From an uncultured Eubacteriales bacterium (GTDB lineage: Bacteria > Bacillota > Clostridia > Peptostreptococcales > Anaerovoracaceae), in the NCBI GenBank assembly GCA_902772685.1, contig CACYBO010000123.1, positions 1-13,165 of the forward strand: a DNA stretch of 13,165 nt, written 5' to 3'. Position numbers and translations under genes: made by a program. The notes beneath the pieces are model-generated. The model was not told the DNA's origin and ran no database searches. It was given only the letters and a program-made list of their open reading frames with translations. Shown here piece by piece: positions 1 to 6,331 of the stretch. Position 1 is the stretch's first letter, and each line of letters begins with the position of its first letter.

Positions 1-845
1 GCTACTACGTCTTCGCCCTGTGCGTTTACGAGGAACTCACCGAAGATAGCCTTTTCGCCATTTACAGGTGATCTTGTGAACGCTACGCCTGTACCTGAAG
101 TGTCACCCATGTTACCGAATACCATGGACTGAACGTTTACAGCTGTTCCGATGTCATCCGGAATCTCATTGAGCTGTCTGTAGAGGATCGCTCTCTCTGT
201 ATTCCATGATCTGAATACAGCCTTGATAGCTTCCATCAGCTGTTCCTTAGGATCCTGTGGGAAATCAGATCCGATTTCCTCTTTGTACATCGCTTTGTAT
301 CCGGCGATAATTTCCTTCAGGTCGTCTGTATCGAGATCTACATCGAACATAACGCCCTTCTTGTCCTTCTGGCCGTCAAAGATCTCATCGAATTTGCTCT
401 TGCTGATGCCCATTACAACGTCACCGAACATCTGGATGAATCTTCTGTAGGAGTCATATGCGAAACGAGGATTTCCTGTCAGCGCTGAAAGTCCTTCAAC
501 TGTCTCGTCATTAAGCCCCAGGTTCAGAATAGTATCCATCATGCCTGGCATTGAAATCTTAGCACCGGAACGAACAGATACGAGAAGCGGATTTGACGCG
601 TCGCCAAACTTCTTCTCTGTTACTGTTTCCAGATCTGCTAATTTGATGTAGATATCATCAACGATATCCTGACCAATCGTCTGGCCTTCCTGATAATATC
701 TTGTGCAGGCTTCCGTTGTTACCGTGAAGCCAAAAGGCACCGGCAAACCGATTTTTGTCATCTCCGCCAGATTGGCACCCTTACCACCCAGAAGGTCTCT
801 CATATCCTTTGAGCCTTCATTGAATGAATAAACAAACTTTCCCAT
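1..845 (-). CDS. ppdK: Pyruvate, phosphate dikinase, N-terminal part (cut by window edge)
   Basis: PPDK reversibly converts pyruvate, ATP and phosphate to PEP, AMP and pyrophosphate in the cytoplasm; in anaerobic Clostridia it often works in the glycolytic direction. About 281 of the usual roughly 875 residues are present, all from the N-terminal nucleotide-binding (ATP-grasp type) domain. The protein opens MGKFVYSFNEGSKDMRDLLG, followed by GGKGANLAEM near residues 20-29 and GLPVPFGFTVTT near 33-44, which are hallmarks of the PPDK/PEP-synthase family. Further in are SVRSGAKISMPGMMDTILNL near residues 90-109 and a terminal stretch with FGNMGDTSGTGVAFTRSP, also typical of PPDK. The ATG at 845 is preceded by a strong GAGGAG site. 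It follows the glycyl-tRNA synthetase gene by 46 bases, the same order as in many Clostridia. The central phosphohistidine and C-terminal PEP/pyruvate domains lie outside the window, so completeness cannot be judged. Confidence 0.96.
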   Translation of the reverse strand, partial: MGKFVYSFNEGSKDMRDLLGGKGANLAEMTKIGLPVPFGFTVTTEACTRYYQEGQTIGQDIVDDIYIKLADLETVTEKKFGDASNPLLVSVRSGAKISMPGMMDTILNLGLNDETVEGLSALTGNPRFAYDSYRRFIQMFGDVVMGISKSKFDEIFDGQKDKKGVMFDVDLDTDDLKEIIAGYKAMYKEEIGSDFPQDPKEQLMEAIKAVFRSWNTERAILYRQLNEIPDDIGTAVNVQSMVFGNMGDTSGTGVAFTRSPVNGEKAIFGEFLVNAQGEDVV

Positions 846-852
846 TTCTTTA

Positions 853-860
853 CTCTCCTC
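853..860 (-). promoter_or_regulatory. Ribosome binding site of ppdK
   Basis: Read on the minus strand this is GAGGAGAG, ending 7 bases before the ATG at 845. It is one of the strongest Shine-Dalgarno matches in the window and fixes the ppdK start. The 46-base gap to the preceding gene also holds an AT-rich stretch with a TTGTCA hexamer (889-884), but no well-placed -10 box, so a separate ppdK promoter is not supported. Confidence 0.8.
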
Positions 861-891
861 ATTTATGTTTTAATTTTAAAGAATGACAATG

Positions 892-2295
892 TTAAAACTC
901 GAGTCTCTCCTCGATGTAGCTCCGTACGTCACCAATCGGAATCCTCACCTGATCCATGGTGTCACGGTCTCTTATCGTTACACAACCGTCTTCGGCCGTG
1001 TCAAAATCGACGCAGATGCTGAACGGCGTGCCGATTTCATCTTCACGTCTGTATCTCTTGCCTATGGAACCGGCTGTATCGTAGTCGACCATGAAATGCT
1101 TCTTGAGCTCATGATAAACAGGCTCCGCCACATCTCCCAGCTTCTTGCTCAAAGGCAGTACAGCCGCCTTGAAAGGCGCCAGTGCCGGATGCAGCCGCAG
1201 TACCTTGCGCACATCCTCCTTGCCTTTGTCATCCGTCAGTATTTCCTCATCATAGGCGTCTACGAGGAACGCGAGGAGCATTCTCTCAACACCGACCGAC
1301 GGTTCAATACAGTACGGAATGAACTTCTCATTGGTTTCAGGATCAAGATACAGCATGTCCTGTCCTGAATGTTCCTGATGAGCAGAGAGGTCGAAATCTG
1401 TTCTGGAAGCAATGCCCCACAGCTCACCCCATCCGAATGGGAACAGGAATTCAATGTCTGTCGTTGCGTTGCTGTAGTGTGAAAGCTCTTCCGGATCGTG
1501 ATCCCTCAGCCTCATATGCTCTTCTTTGATTCCCAGATTTCTCAGGAAATCTGCGCAGTAGTCCTTCCAGTATACGAACCAGTCAAGTTCCGTCCCCGGC
1601 TTGCAGAAGAATTCCAGCTCCATCTGTTCAAACTCTCTGGTCCTGAAGATGAAGTTGCCCGGAGTGATCTCGTTTCTGAACGACTTGCCGACCTGCGCAA
1701 TACCAAACGGGAGCTTCTTTCTTGCTGTTCTCTGAACATTTTTGAAATTAACAAAGATGCCCTGGGCAGTCTCAGGTCTGAGATAAATCTCCGCCTTTGA
1801 ATCCTCTGTAACGCCCTGGAATGTTTTGAACATCAGGTTGAACTGGCGGATTCCGGTAAAGTCTGACTTGCCGCATTCCGGACACTTGACATTGTTCTCG
1901 GCGATAAACTGTTCCAGTTTCTCGTTCGACCATCCGTCGACCTGAACATCATTCTCGCCGGCAGCATGCAGGTGATCCTCTATGAGTTTATCCGCGCGGA
2001 ATCTGGCCTTGCAGGCTTTGCAGTCGATCAGCGGATCCGCAAATCCTCCTACGTGACCTGACGCCACCCATGTTTCAGGGTTCATAAGAATCGCAGCATC
2101 CAGTCCGACATTGTACTCAGACTCCCGCACGAACTTCCTGCGCCATGCGTCCTTGATGTTGTTTTTGAGTTCCACTCCGAGTGGACCGTAATCCCAGGTG
2201 TTGGCCAGCCCGCCGTAAATCTCAGAACCGGGGAAGATAAACCCTCTGTTTTTGGCGAGAGCCGTGATTTTATCCATTGTAACTTCTGTGGTCAT
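892..2295 (-). CDS. glyQS: Glycyl-tRNA synthetase, homodimeric (alpha2, class II)
   Basis: Charges tRNA-Gly with glycine using ATP in the cytoplasm. At 467 residues it fits the single-chain alpha2 type, not the alpha2beta2 GlyQ+GlyS type. The N-terminus has RGFIFPGSEIYGGLANTWDY (residues 17-36), diagnostic of this enzyme. Motif 2 lies near 201-231, with GKSFRNEITPGNFIFRTREF. Motif 3 is near 331-344 (EPSVGVERMLLAFL). The anticodon-binding domain occupies about 375-467, with DEIGTPFSICVDFDT and VTIRDRDTMDQV. Cysteines at 92, 95, 138 and 141 may bind a structural metal (inference). The ATG at 2295 shares its A with the TAA of the upstream DUF4342 gene (TAATG), with GGAG 4 bases upstream. The in-frame ATG at 2277 has no such site, although many homologues begin near it. 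No T-box leader is present; the gene depends on read-through or an internal promoter. Confidence 0.96.
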   Translation of the reverse strand: MTTEVTMDKITALAKNRGFIFPGSEIYGGLANTWDYGPLGVELKNNIKDAWRRKFVRESEYNVGLDAAILMNPETWVASGHVGGFADPLIDCKACKARFRADKLIEDHLHAAGENDVQVDGWSNEKLEQFIAENNVKCPECGKSDFTGIRQFNLMFKTFQGVTEDSKAEIYLRPETAQGIFVNFKNVQRTARKKLPFGIAQVGKSFRNEITPGNFIFRTREFEQMELEFFCKPGTELDWFVYWKDYCADFLRNLGIKEEHMRLRDHDPEELSHYSNATTDIEFLFPFGWGELWGIASRTDFDLSAHQEHSGQDMLYLDPETNEKFIPYCIEPSVGVERMLLAFLVDAYDEEILTDDKGKEDVRKVLRLHPALAPFKAAVLPLSKKLGDVAEPVYHELKKHFMVDYDTAGSIGKRYRREDEIGTPFSICVDFDTAEDGCVTIRDRDTMDQVRIPIGDVRSYIEERLEF

Positions 2296-3062
2296 TATTC
2301 TCCGATGTCCTCTTTTACTTCCTCTTCATATTCTTCATATTCGTCTTCAGCTTCTTCAACTTCTTCTTTGACTTCCTCAGCAGGTTCAGCTTCCTTTGCA
2401 ACTCTTTCCTTGAGGTCATCTCTGATATCTTCAGCCTTGTCCTTCAGATCCTGAGCGGCGTCCTTTGCCTTGTCATAAATATCGCTTTCCTTAGCTTTAT
2501 CATAGATGTCCTCAGCCTTGCCCTTCAGATCCTGAGCGGCATCCTTAGCTTTGTCATAAATGTCGCTGTCCTTGGCCTTGTCATAGAAGTCCTTGCCTTT
2601 GCCCTTCAGTTCTTCAAACTTGTCGCTGCCGAACTCTGCCGCCTGTGAAACCTTGTCGGAAACAGCGTCGCTGACATCGATGATGGTTCCGTCCGTCTTG
2701 ACAACTTCGATGCTGCATTTGAATCCAAAGGCTGCAACGATTGCTACGACTGAAGCCAGCGGAGCGATACAGATTCCCAGAATGCCTGCGTTCAAAGGAA
2801 CATTCAGTACTACGTCTGAATCCTTCTTGACCAGAATCTTAGCCACATTTCCCTTCTTTACGAGATTCTTGAGGCTTGTGAACAGAGCTTCGCCCTTTTC
2901 ACCGAAAGCTCTCCTCTTATCCCCTGAGTTTACTGTCTCTTCAATCGCGATGATTGCGTCTACTACGCTGCCATCCGCATCCTCGAGCGCTTTCTTTGCT
3001 TCTGCGTACGTTACGCCTGTTCTGTCTTTGACCAGTTCAATCTTTTCAAGTGTGATTTCCAT
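2295..3062 (-). CDS. DUF4342 protein with UBA-like N-terminus and repetitive acidic C-terminal half
   Basis: Function unknown. Residues 1-42 (MEITLEKIELVKDRTGVTYA onward) form a UBA-like three-helix segment like that in elongation factor Ts and in DUF4342 proteins. Residues 60-125 match the DUF4342 core as I recall it: a basic patch (LKNLVKKGNVAKILVKK), then a hydrophobic stretch at about 84-114 that could span or dip into a membrane. Residues 158-215 are a tandem array of about 9-residue units of the form D-I-Y-D-K-A-K-D-x, strongly helical and charged, resembling LEA or YtxH-like segments. The tail (about 222-255) is rich in Glu. The ATG at 3062 is chosen because GGGAGG lies 8 bases upstream; the longer form from 3080, which overlaps the recO stop, has no ribosome binding site. 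The gene sits between recO and glycyl-tRNA synthetase, as DUF4342 genes do in other Clostridia, and is probably translationally coupled to the synthetase. Confidence 0.85.
   Translation of the reverse strand: MEITLEKIELVKDRTGVTYAEAKKALEDADGSVVDAIIAIEETVNSGDKRRAFGEKGEALFTSLKNLVKKGNVAKILVKKDSDVVLNVPLNAGILGICIAPLASVVAIVAAFGFKCSIEVVKTDGTIIDVSDAVSDKVSQAAEFGSDKFEELKGKGKDFYDKAKDSDIYDKAKDAAQDLKGKAEDIYDKAKESDIYDKAKDAAQDLKDKAEDIRDDLKERVAKEAEPAEEVKEEVEEAEDEYEEYEEEVKEDIGE
2431..2592 (-). repeat. Two-copy 81-bp tandem repeat inside the DUF4342 gene
   Basis: Copies at 2431-2511 and 2512-2592 match at 71 of 81 positions by manual alignment. A degenerate third start follows at 2593. The period equals 27 codons and keeps the frame. 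Each 27-residue unit consists of three 9-residue sub-units, two with Y-D-K-A-K and one with Q-D-L-K-x-K-A-E. This points to in-frame duplication of a helical segment. Confidence 0.9.
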
Positions 3063-3070
3063 TGTGTGAT

Positions 3071-3076
3071 CCTCCC
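3071..3076 (-). promoter_or_regulatory. Ribosome binding site deciding the DUF4342 start
   Basis: GGGAGG on the minus strand, 8 bases before the ATG at 3062. It lies just inside the longer reading frame that begins at 3080, so it argues that the ATG at 3062 is the real start and that the extra six residues (MREDHT) are not translated. Confidence 0.75.
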
Positions 3077-3079
3077 TCA

Positions 3080-3838
3080 TTAAATCATACTTTCACTCTT
3101 TATATTCGAGGCGTCCAGATGATATGCTGCATACTCCCTTATAATCTTCTGCAGCCCTTTGCCTGTATCCTCGTTCAGCGCAATATTTTCAAGCTTTTTA
3201 AGTGAATTGTTGTTAAAGTATTTTAATGCATTGATTATATCAAAACTCGAAGGGTAAATCAATGCACTGCGTGCCGAATTCTCCCCTTCTTCCGTTATGA
3301 TCTTCCTATGACATTCATCGCATATCACGCCGCCGTCCTCAATGCTGAACCATGGACCTGCCGGCTCTCCACATACTGCGCATCTGTCGAGAACAGGAGC
3401 TACGCCCAGATAATGGAACAGCTTCGTCTGGTATGCCAGCACCAGTGTTCCAAAGCCTTTCTCTCTCCGCTCGAGAACATCAAAAAAGTCCAGGAGCAAA
3501 TCAAAAGCAGCAGGTACGGGAACCTCCTGATGCAGCACTTTTGAAGTGAACTCGAGCACATAGGCGCCGTTGAAGTACTTGTCGACGTTTTCACCGATTC
3601 CGTAAAAACTCCTGACGACCTCCGCTCCATCGATATTGTAACTGTCCCTTCCTCTATGCAGGCTGTATCTTCCGAACGTAAAGTGCTGCAGCGCGAGAGC
3701 GCTCTTGCTTTTGCCCCGTTCGCCCAGACTTGTTCCTGCGCTGATTTTGCCGTACTCTCTGGTGAAAAGCAGGAGCATGCGTCTTCCATATGAAGTTTTT
3801 GTTTCCCTGAGGACGATGCCTTCAGTATCCGCCTTCAT
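3080..3838 (-). CDS. recO: DNA repair protein RecO
   Basis: RecO works with RecF and RecR to load RecA onto SSB-coated single-stranded DNA at gaps, and it anneals complementary strands. The 252-residue length is normal. Residues 1-80 form the N-terminal OB fold, opening with DTEGIVLRETKTSYGRRMLL and GKISAGTSLGERGKSKS. The middle and C-terminal part is helical. A zinc-binding set is visible at CAVC (Cys153, Cys156) and CDEC (Cys173, Cys176), the pattern seen in zinc-containing RecO proteins. The ATG at 3838 follows era by 21 bases, with a purine-rich GGGAAGAG upstream. Its TAA stop is at 3082-3080, 17 bases before the start chosen for the DUF4342 gene. Era-recO adjacency is widely conserved, so identification is firm. 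Confidence 0.95.
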   Translation of the reverse strand: MKADTEGIVLRETKTSYGRRMLLLFTREYGKISAGTSLGERGKSKSALALQHFTFGRYSLHRGRDSYNIDGAEVVRSFYGIGENVDKYFNGAYVLEFTSKVLHQEVPVPAAFDLLLDFFDVLERREKGFGTLVLAYQTKLFHYLGVAPVLDRCAVCGEPAGPWFSIEDGGVICDECHRKIITEEGENSARSALIYPSSFDIINALKYFNNNSLKKLENIALNEDTGKGLQKIIREYAAYHLDASNIKSESMI

Positions 3839-3859
3839 GTTCTCTTCCCGCCTTTACAC

Positions 3860-4759
3860 TCAGTCCTTGTATCCGAAATTGGTAAGGGCTATGTCGCTGT
3901 CTCGCCAGTTCTCTCTGACCTTAACCCATGTTTCAAGAAATACTCTTGTTCCGAGGAGTGCCTCAATTTCCTGACGGGCGCTTTTGCCTATGCCTTTGAG
4001 TTTTCTGCCGCCCTTGCCGATTATCATTCCCTTATGGGATTTCCGCTCGCAGTAGATAACCGCTCCGATCCTCGTAAGATCGTCCTGCTCTTCATACTGC
4101 TCTATTTCCACCGCGACGCCGTGAGGAACCTCATCCTGCAGATAGAGCAGGATTTTCTCACGTATAATTTCGCTCACGATGAATCTAGCGGGATTCTCCG
4201 TCACGATATCGTCCGGGAAGTACATCGGTCCTTCTTCCATGAAACCTGCCGCCGCCTTGATGACGTCTTCCACGTGGGTCCCGTCGATCGCCGATGTCCC
4301 CAGTATCTCCGAGAACACTCCCGTCTCCTCATATTCTCTGTATATCTGTGCAAAAGCATCAGGCTCCAGCTTATCAATCTTATTGATGACAAGTATCTTT
4401 GGCGTGTCTGTTTCTTTCAGAAGCTGCAGGATATACTTATCCCCGGGGCCTTTGCTCAGAGCGTCGTCGACGATGAAGATGATGGCATCCACCTCGCCGA
4501 AGGTCGCAATCGCGGAATCCGTCATGTACTCGCCCAGCTTGTTCCGAGGTTTGTGGATTCCCGGAGTGTCGATGAACACGATCTGCACATTGTCCTCCCC
4601 TTCCTTCTCCGCATAGTGTGTATAAATGCCCCTGATCGTATTCCTGGTCGTCTGGGGTTTTTCAGTTGTAATTGCAATTTTCTCTCCGAGAATGGCATTC
4701 AGCAGAGTGGACTTACCTACATTCGGTCTGCCTATTATCCCAACAAATCCTGATTTCAC
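3860..4759 (-). CDS. era: GTPase Era
   Basis: Era is an essential GTPase that binds the 3' end of 16S rRNA and assists 30S subunit assembly. All G motifs are present: G1 GRPNVGKST (10-18), the switch I threonine region TTRNTIRG (37-44), G3 DTPG (64-67), G4 NKID (126-129) and G5 TSA (155-157). The C-terminal KH domain carries GMIIGKGGRKLKGIG (244-258). Length 299 is standard. The start is GTG at 4759: the protein begins at the usual place (MKSGFVGIIGRPN) and AGGAG lies 8 bases upstream. The GTG overlaps the ybeY stop (GTGA), implying translational coupling. In many Clostridia dgkA and cdd lie between ybeY and era; here they are absent. Confidence 0.97.
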   Translation of the reverse strand: MKSGFVGIIGRPNVGKSTLLNAILGEKIAITTEKPQTTRNTIRGIYTHYAEKEGEDNVQIVFIDTPGIHKPRNKLGEYMTDSAIATFGEVDAIIFIVDDALSKGPGDKYILQLLKETDTPKILVINKIDKLEPDAFAQIYREYEETGVFSEILGTSAIDGTHVEDVIKAAAGFMEEGPMYFPDDIVTENPARFIVSEIIREKILLYLQDEVPHGVAVEIEQYEEQDDLTRIGAVIYCERKSHKGMIIGKGGRKLKGIGKSARQEIEALLGTRVFLETWVKVRENWRDSDIALTNFGYKD

Positions 4760-5247
4760 TGTTCTTTCTCCTCTCCGCTGTCAGCTGCATCTCTTCCAAG
4801 TCCCAATGAATCCATAATCTCTTCTTCCCGTTTCCTCATCTCGCGTTTGTCCTCGTCGGTCTCATGATCGTATCCGAGAAGATGCAGAACACTGTGTGTG
4901 AAAAGATACAGTGTCTCCCGCTCCTTTGAGTGCCCGAACTGCTCTGCCTGTTCCTCAATCTTATCCATGCAGATGACTACATCGCCAAGAGGCACCGTCT
5001 GCCCTTCCTCCTGCGCATTGCCGCAGGCATCCTCCAGTTCTTCCAGACTGCCGAACATCGGAAATGACAATACATCTGTCGGTCTGTCTACTCCTCTGTA
5101 CGTTCTGTTGAGTTCATGGATCTCGTCCAGAGATACAAAAGAAAGGCTGATTTCCACATCCATCCCTGTGCATGCGGAAGCCGCCTCCTTAAGCTTATCC
5201 ATCATCTCTCCGTTTAAAACGCCCTCATCGTTTACTATGATTTCCAT
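4756..5247 (-). CDS. ybeY: Endoribonuclease YbeY (rRNA maturation factor)
   Basis: YbeY is a metal-dependent single-strand endoribonuclease needed for 16S rRNA 3'-end maturation and 70S ribosome quality control. The zinc site is visible as HSVLHLLGYDH with His118, His122 and His128. Another conserved block, NRTYRGVDRPTDVLSFPM (47-64), precedes PLGDVVIC (86-93). At 163 residues the length is normal. The ATG at 5247 lies 8 bases after the phoH stop. A GAGGAG sits in the end of phoH but about 14 bases from the ATG, a longer spacing than usual, so initiation may depend partly on ribosomes finishing phoH. The phoH-ybeY-era order agrees with a shared role in rRNA processing and ribosome assembly. 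Confidence 0.96.
   Translation of the reverse strand: MEIIVNDEGVLNGEMMDKLKEAASACTGMDVEISLSFVSLDEIHELNRTYRGVDRPTDVLSFPMFGSLEELEDACGNAQEEGQTVPLGDVVICMDKIEEQAEQFGHSKERETLYLFTHSVLHLLGYDHETDEDKREMRKREEEIMDSLGLGRDAADSGEEKEQ
4768..4772 (-). promoter_or_regulatory. Ribosome binding site supporting the era GTG start
   Basis: AGGAG on the minus strand, 8 bases before the GTG at 4759 and inside the last codons of ybeY. It supports the non-ATG start and coupling to ybeY. Confidence 0.65.
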
Positions 5248-5255
5248 TCCGGTAT

Positions 5256-6281
5256 CTACTTCTCCTCTTCATCCTTCGGCGGATGCGCCCTGTAATATCT
5301 GTCATATGCGCTTATGACTTTTTTGACAAGCTGATGTCTGACAACGTCAACCTCTTTCAGATAACAGAAGCCAATATCATCTACGTCCTTAAGCACTTTG
5401 CGCGCCTCAATCAGCCCCGACTTTTTTCCACGGGGCAGGTCGATCTGCGTAATATCTCCGGTTACAACCACTTTTGAGCCGAAGCCCATTCTGGTCAGAA
5501 ACATCTTCATCTGTTCCGGCGTGGTGTTCTGGGCCTCGTCCAGAATGATAAATGAATTGTCAAGAGTCCTTCCTCTCATGTACGCCAGAGGAACCACCTC
5601 AATGACTTCTTTTTCTTTCAGCCTCAGGGCACTTTCCCTTCCGAGCACATCGTACAGAGCGTCATAAAGCGGTCTGAGATACGGATCGACCTTCTCCTGA
5701 AGATCGCCAGGCAGGAATCCCAGTCTTTCGCCCGCCTCGACTGCCGGTCTCGCCAGAATGATCTTCTGAACATCCTTGTTCTTGAACGCCTGCACAGCCA
5801 TGGCGACGGCGATGTAGGTTTTTCCTGTTCCTGCAGGTCCAATGCCGAACACGATGTCTTTGTTCCTGATGGTCCTGACGTAATCCCTCTGCCCTATCGT
5901 CTTTGGTCTGAGGGGCTTGCCATCGTGTGTAAAGCAAATAATTTCTCTGTCAAGATGCACGTTCTCCGACTGTTTGCTGTATGAAATCCCGTTCTCTGTC
6001 AGATCTGTGATATATCCCACTTTCTGCTGATCCAATACCTCTCCCTTTCTGATCGTCGCGATCATTTCTCTCAGAATCGCAGCAGCGTGCTCCACTCCGG
6101 CGCTTAGCCCGCCCTTGATGACCAGTCCATCGCTCCGCTGAATTATCGTTACGCCGAACATATCCTCGATGTTCCGAAGATTCTGATCCATTCCGCCGAA
6201 CAGCTCGCGTCTGTCGACGCTGTCGTCCAGGGAAATTGTTTCAATTGCTGCATTATTGTTTATTATCGAATTTCTCTCCAT
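5256..6281 (-). CDS. phoH: PhoH family ATPase (PhoH/YbeZ)
   Basis: A cytoplasmic P-loop ATPase of the PhoH/YbeZ family, thought to act on RNA with YbeY; its exact role is unsettled. Residues 1-80 are an N-terminal KH-like region, with FGVTIIQRSDGLVIKGG near 42-58. The PhoH ATPase domain then carries Walker A GPAGTGKT (148-155), the conserved ARPAVEAGERLGFLPGD block (177-193) and Walker B FIILDEAQN (244-252), followed by VVTGDITQIDLP. The length of 341 from the ATG at 6281 is normal. The reading frame extends 5 codons upstream to a GTG at 6296. Neither start has a recognisable Shine-Dalgarno sequence, which is unusual here. A TATAAT hexamer ends 6 bases before the ATG, so a leaderless transcript is possible. 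The gene begins 21 bases after the COG2509 stop and probably opens the ribosome-related sub-operon. Confidence 0.93.
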   Translation of the reverse strand: MERNSIINNNAAIETISLDDSVDRRELFGGMDQNLRNIEDMFGVTIIQRSDGLVIKGGLSAGVEHAAAILREMIATIRKGEVLDQQKVGYITDLTENGISYSKQSENVHLDREIICFTHDGKPLRPKTIGQRDYVRTIRNKDIVFGIGPAGTGKTYIAVAMAVQAFKNKDVQKIILARPAVEAGERLGFLPGDLQEKVDPYLRPLYDALYDVLGRESALRLKEKEVIEVVPLAYMRGRTLDNSFIILDEAQNTTPEQMKMFLTRMGFGSKVVVTGDITQIDLPRGKKSGLIEARKVLKDVDDIGFCYLKEVDVVRHQLVKKVISAYDRYYRAHPPKDEEEK

Positions 6282-6287
6282 GTGTTC

Positions 6288-6331
6288 ATTATACACCAGT
6301 TATTATACTGCGCCAGTAATTATCTTCTCAG
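6288..6331 (-). promoter_or_regulatory. Candidate promoter region for phoH (two TATAAT hexamers)
   Basis: On the minus strand TATAAT occurs at 6307-6302 and again at 6293-6288. For the first, CTGAGA (6331-6326) is a 4-of-6 -35 match at an 18-base spacer. For the second, CTGGCG (6316-6311) is only a 3-of-6 match at 17. The second box would place the transcript start at or next to the A of the phoH ATG (6281). The -35 matches are weak, so this rests mainly on two perfect -10 hexamers at a gene boundary. Confidence 0.35.

Noticed and set aside
867..898. Inverted repeat GTTTTAA / TTAAAAC between the glycyl-tRNA synthetase gene and ppdK
   Set aside because: Only 7 base pairs, nearly all A-T, with an 18-base loop and no T-run after a GC stem; not a credible intrinsic terminator.
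883..1368. 161-codon open frame on the plus strand
   Set aside because: Antisense to the glycyl-tRNA synthetase C-terminal domain; treated as a shadow.
2296..2310. T-box or other riboswitch ahead of the glycyl-tRNA synthetase gene
   Set aside because: The upstream gene overlaps the start, leaving no leader space, and no T-box consensus was seen.
3063..3080. Longer DUF4342 start at 3080 overlapping the recO stop (TAATG)
   Set aside because: It has no ribosome binding site, whereas the ATG at 3062 has GGGAGG at good spacing and matches the usual family N-terminus.
4034..4753. 239-codon open frame on the plus strand
   Set aside because: It is fully antisense to era, whose GTPase and KH motifs are clear; the translation has no recognisable domain and is a codon-usage shadow.
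6282..6296. GTG start of phoH at 6296
   Set aside because: No Shine-Dalgarno sequence upstream and the five extra residues are not typical of the family; the ATG at 6281 is preferred, though this is not certain.
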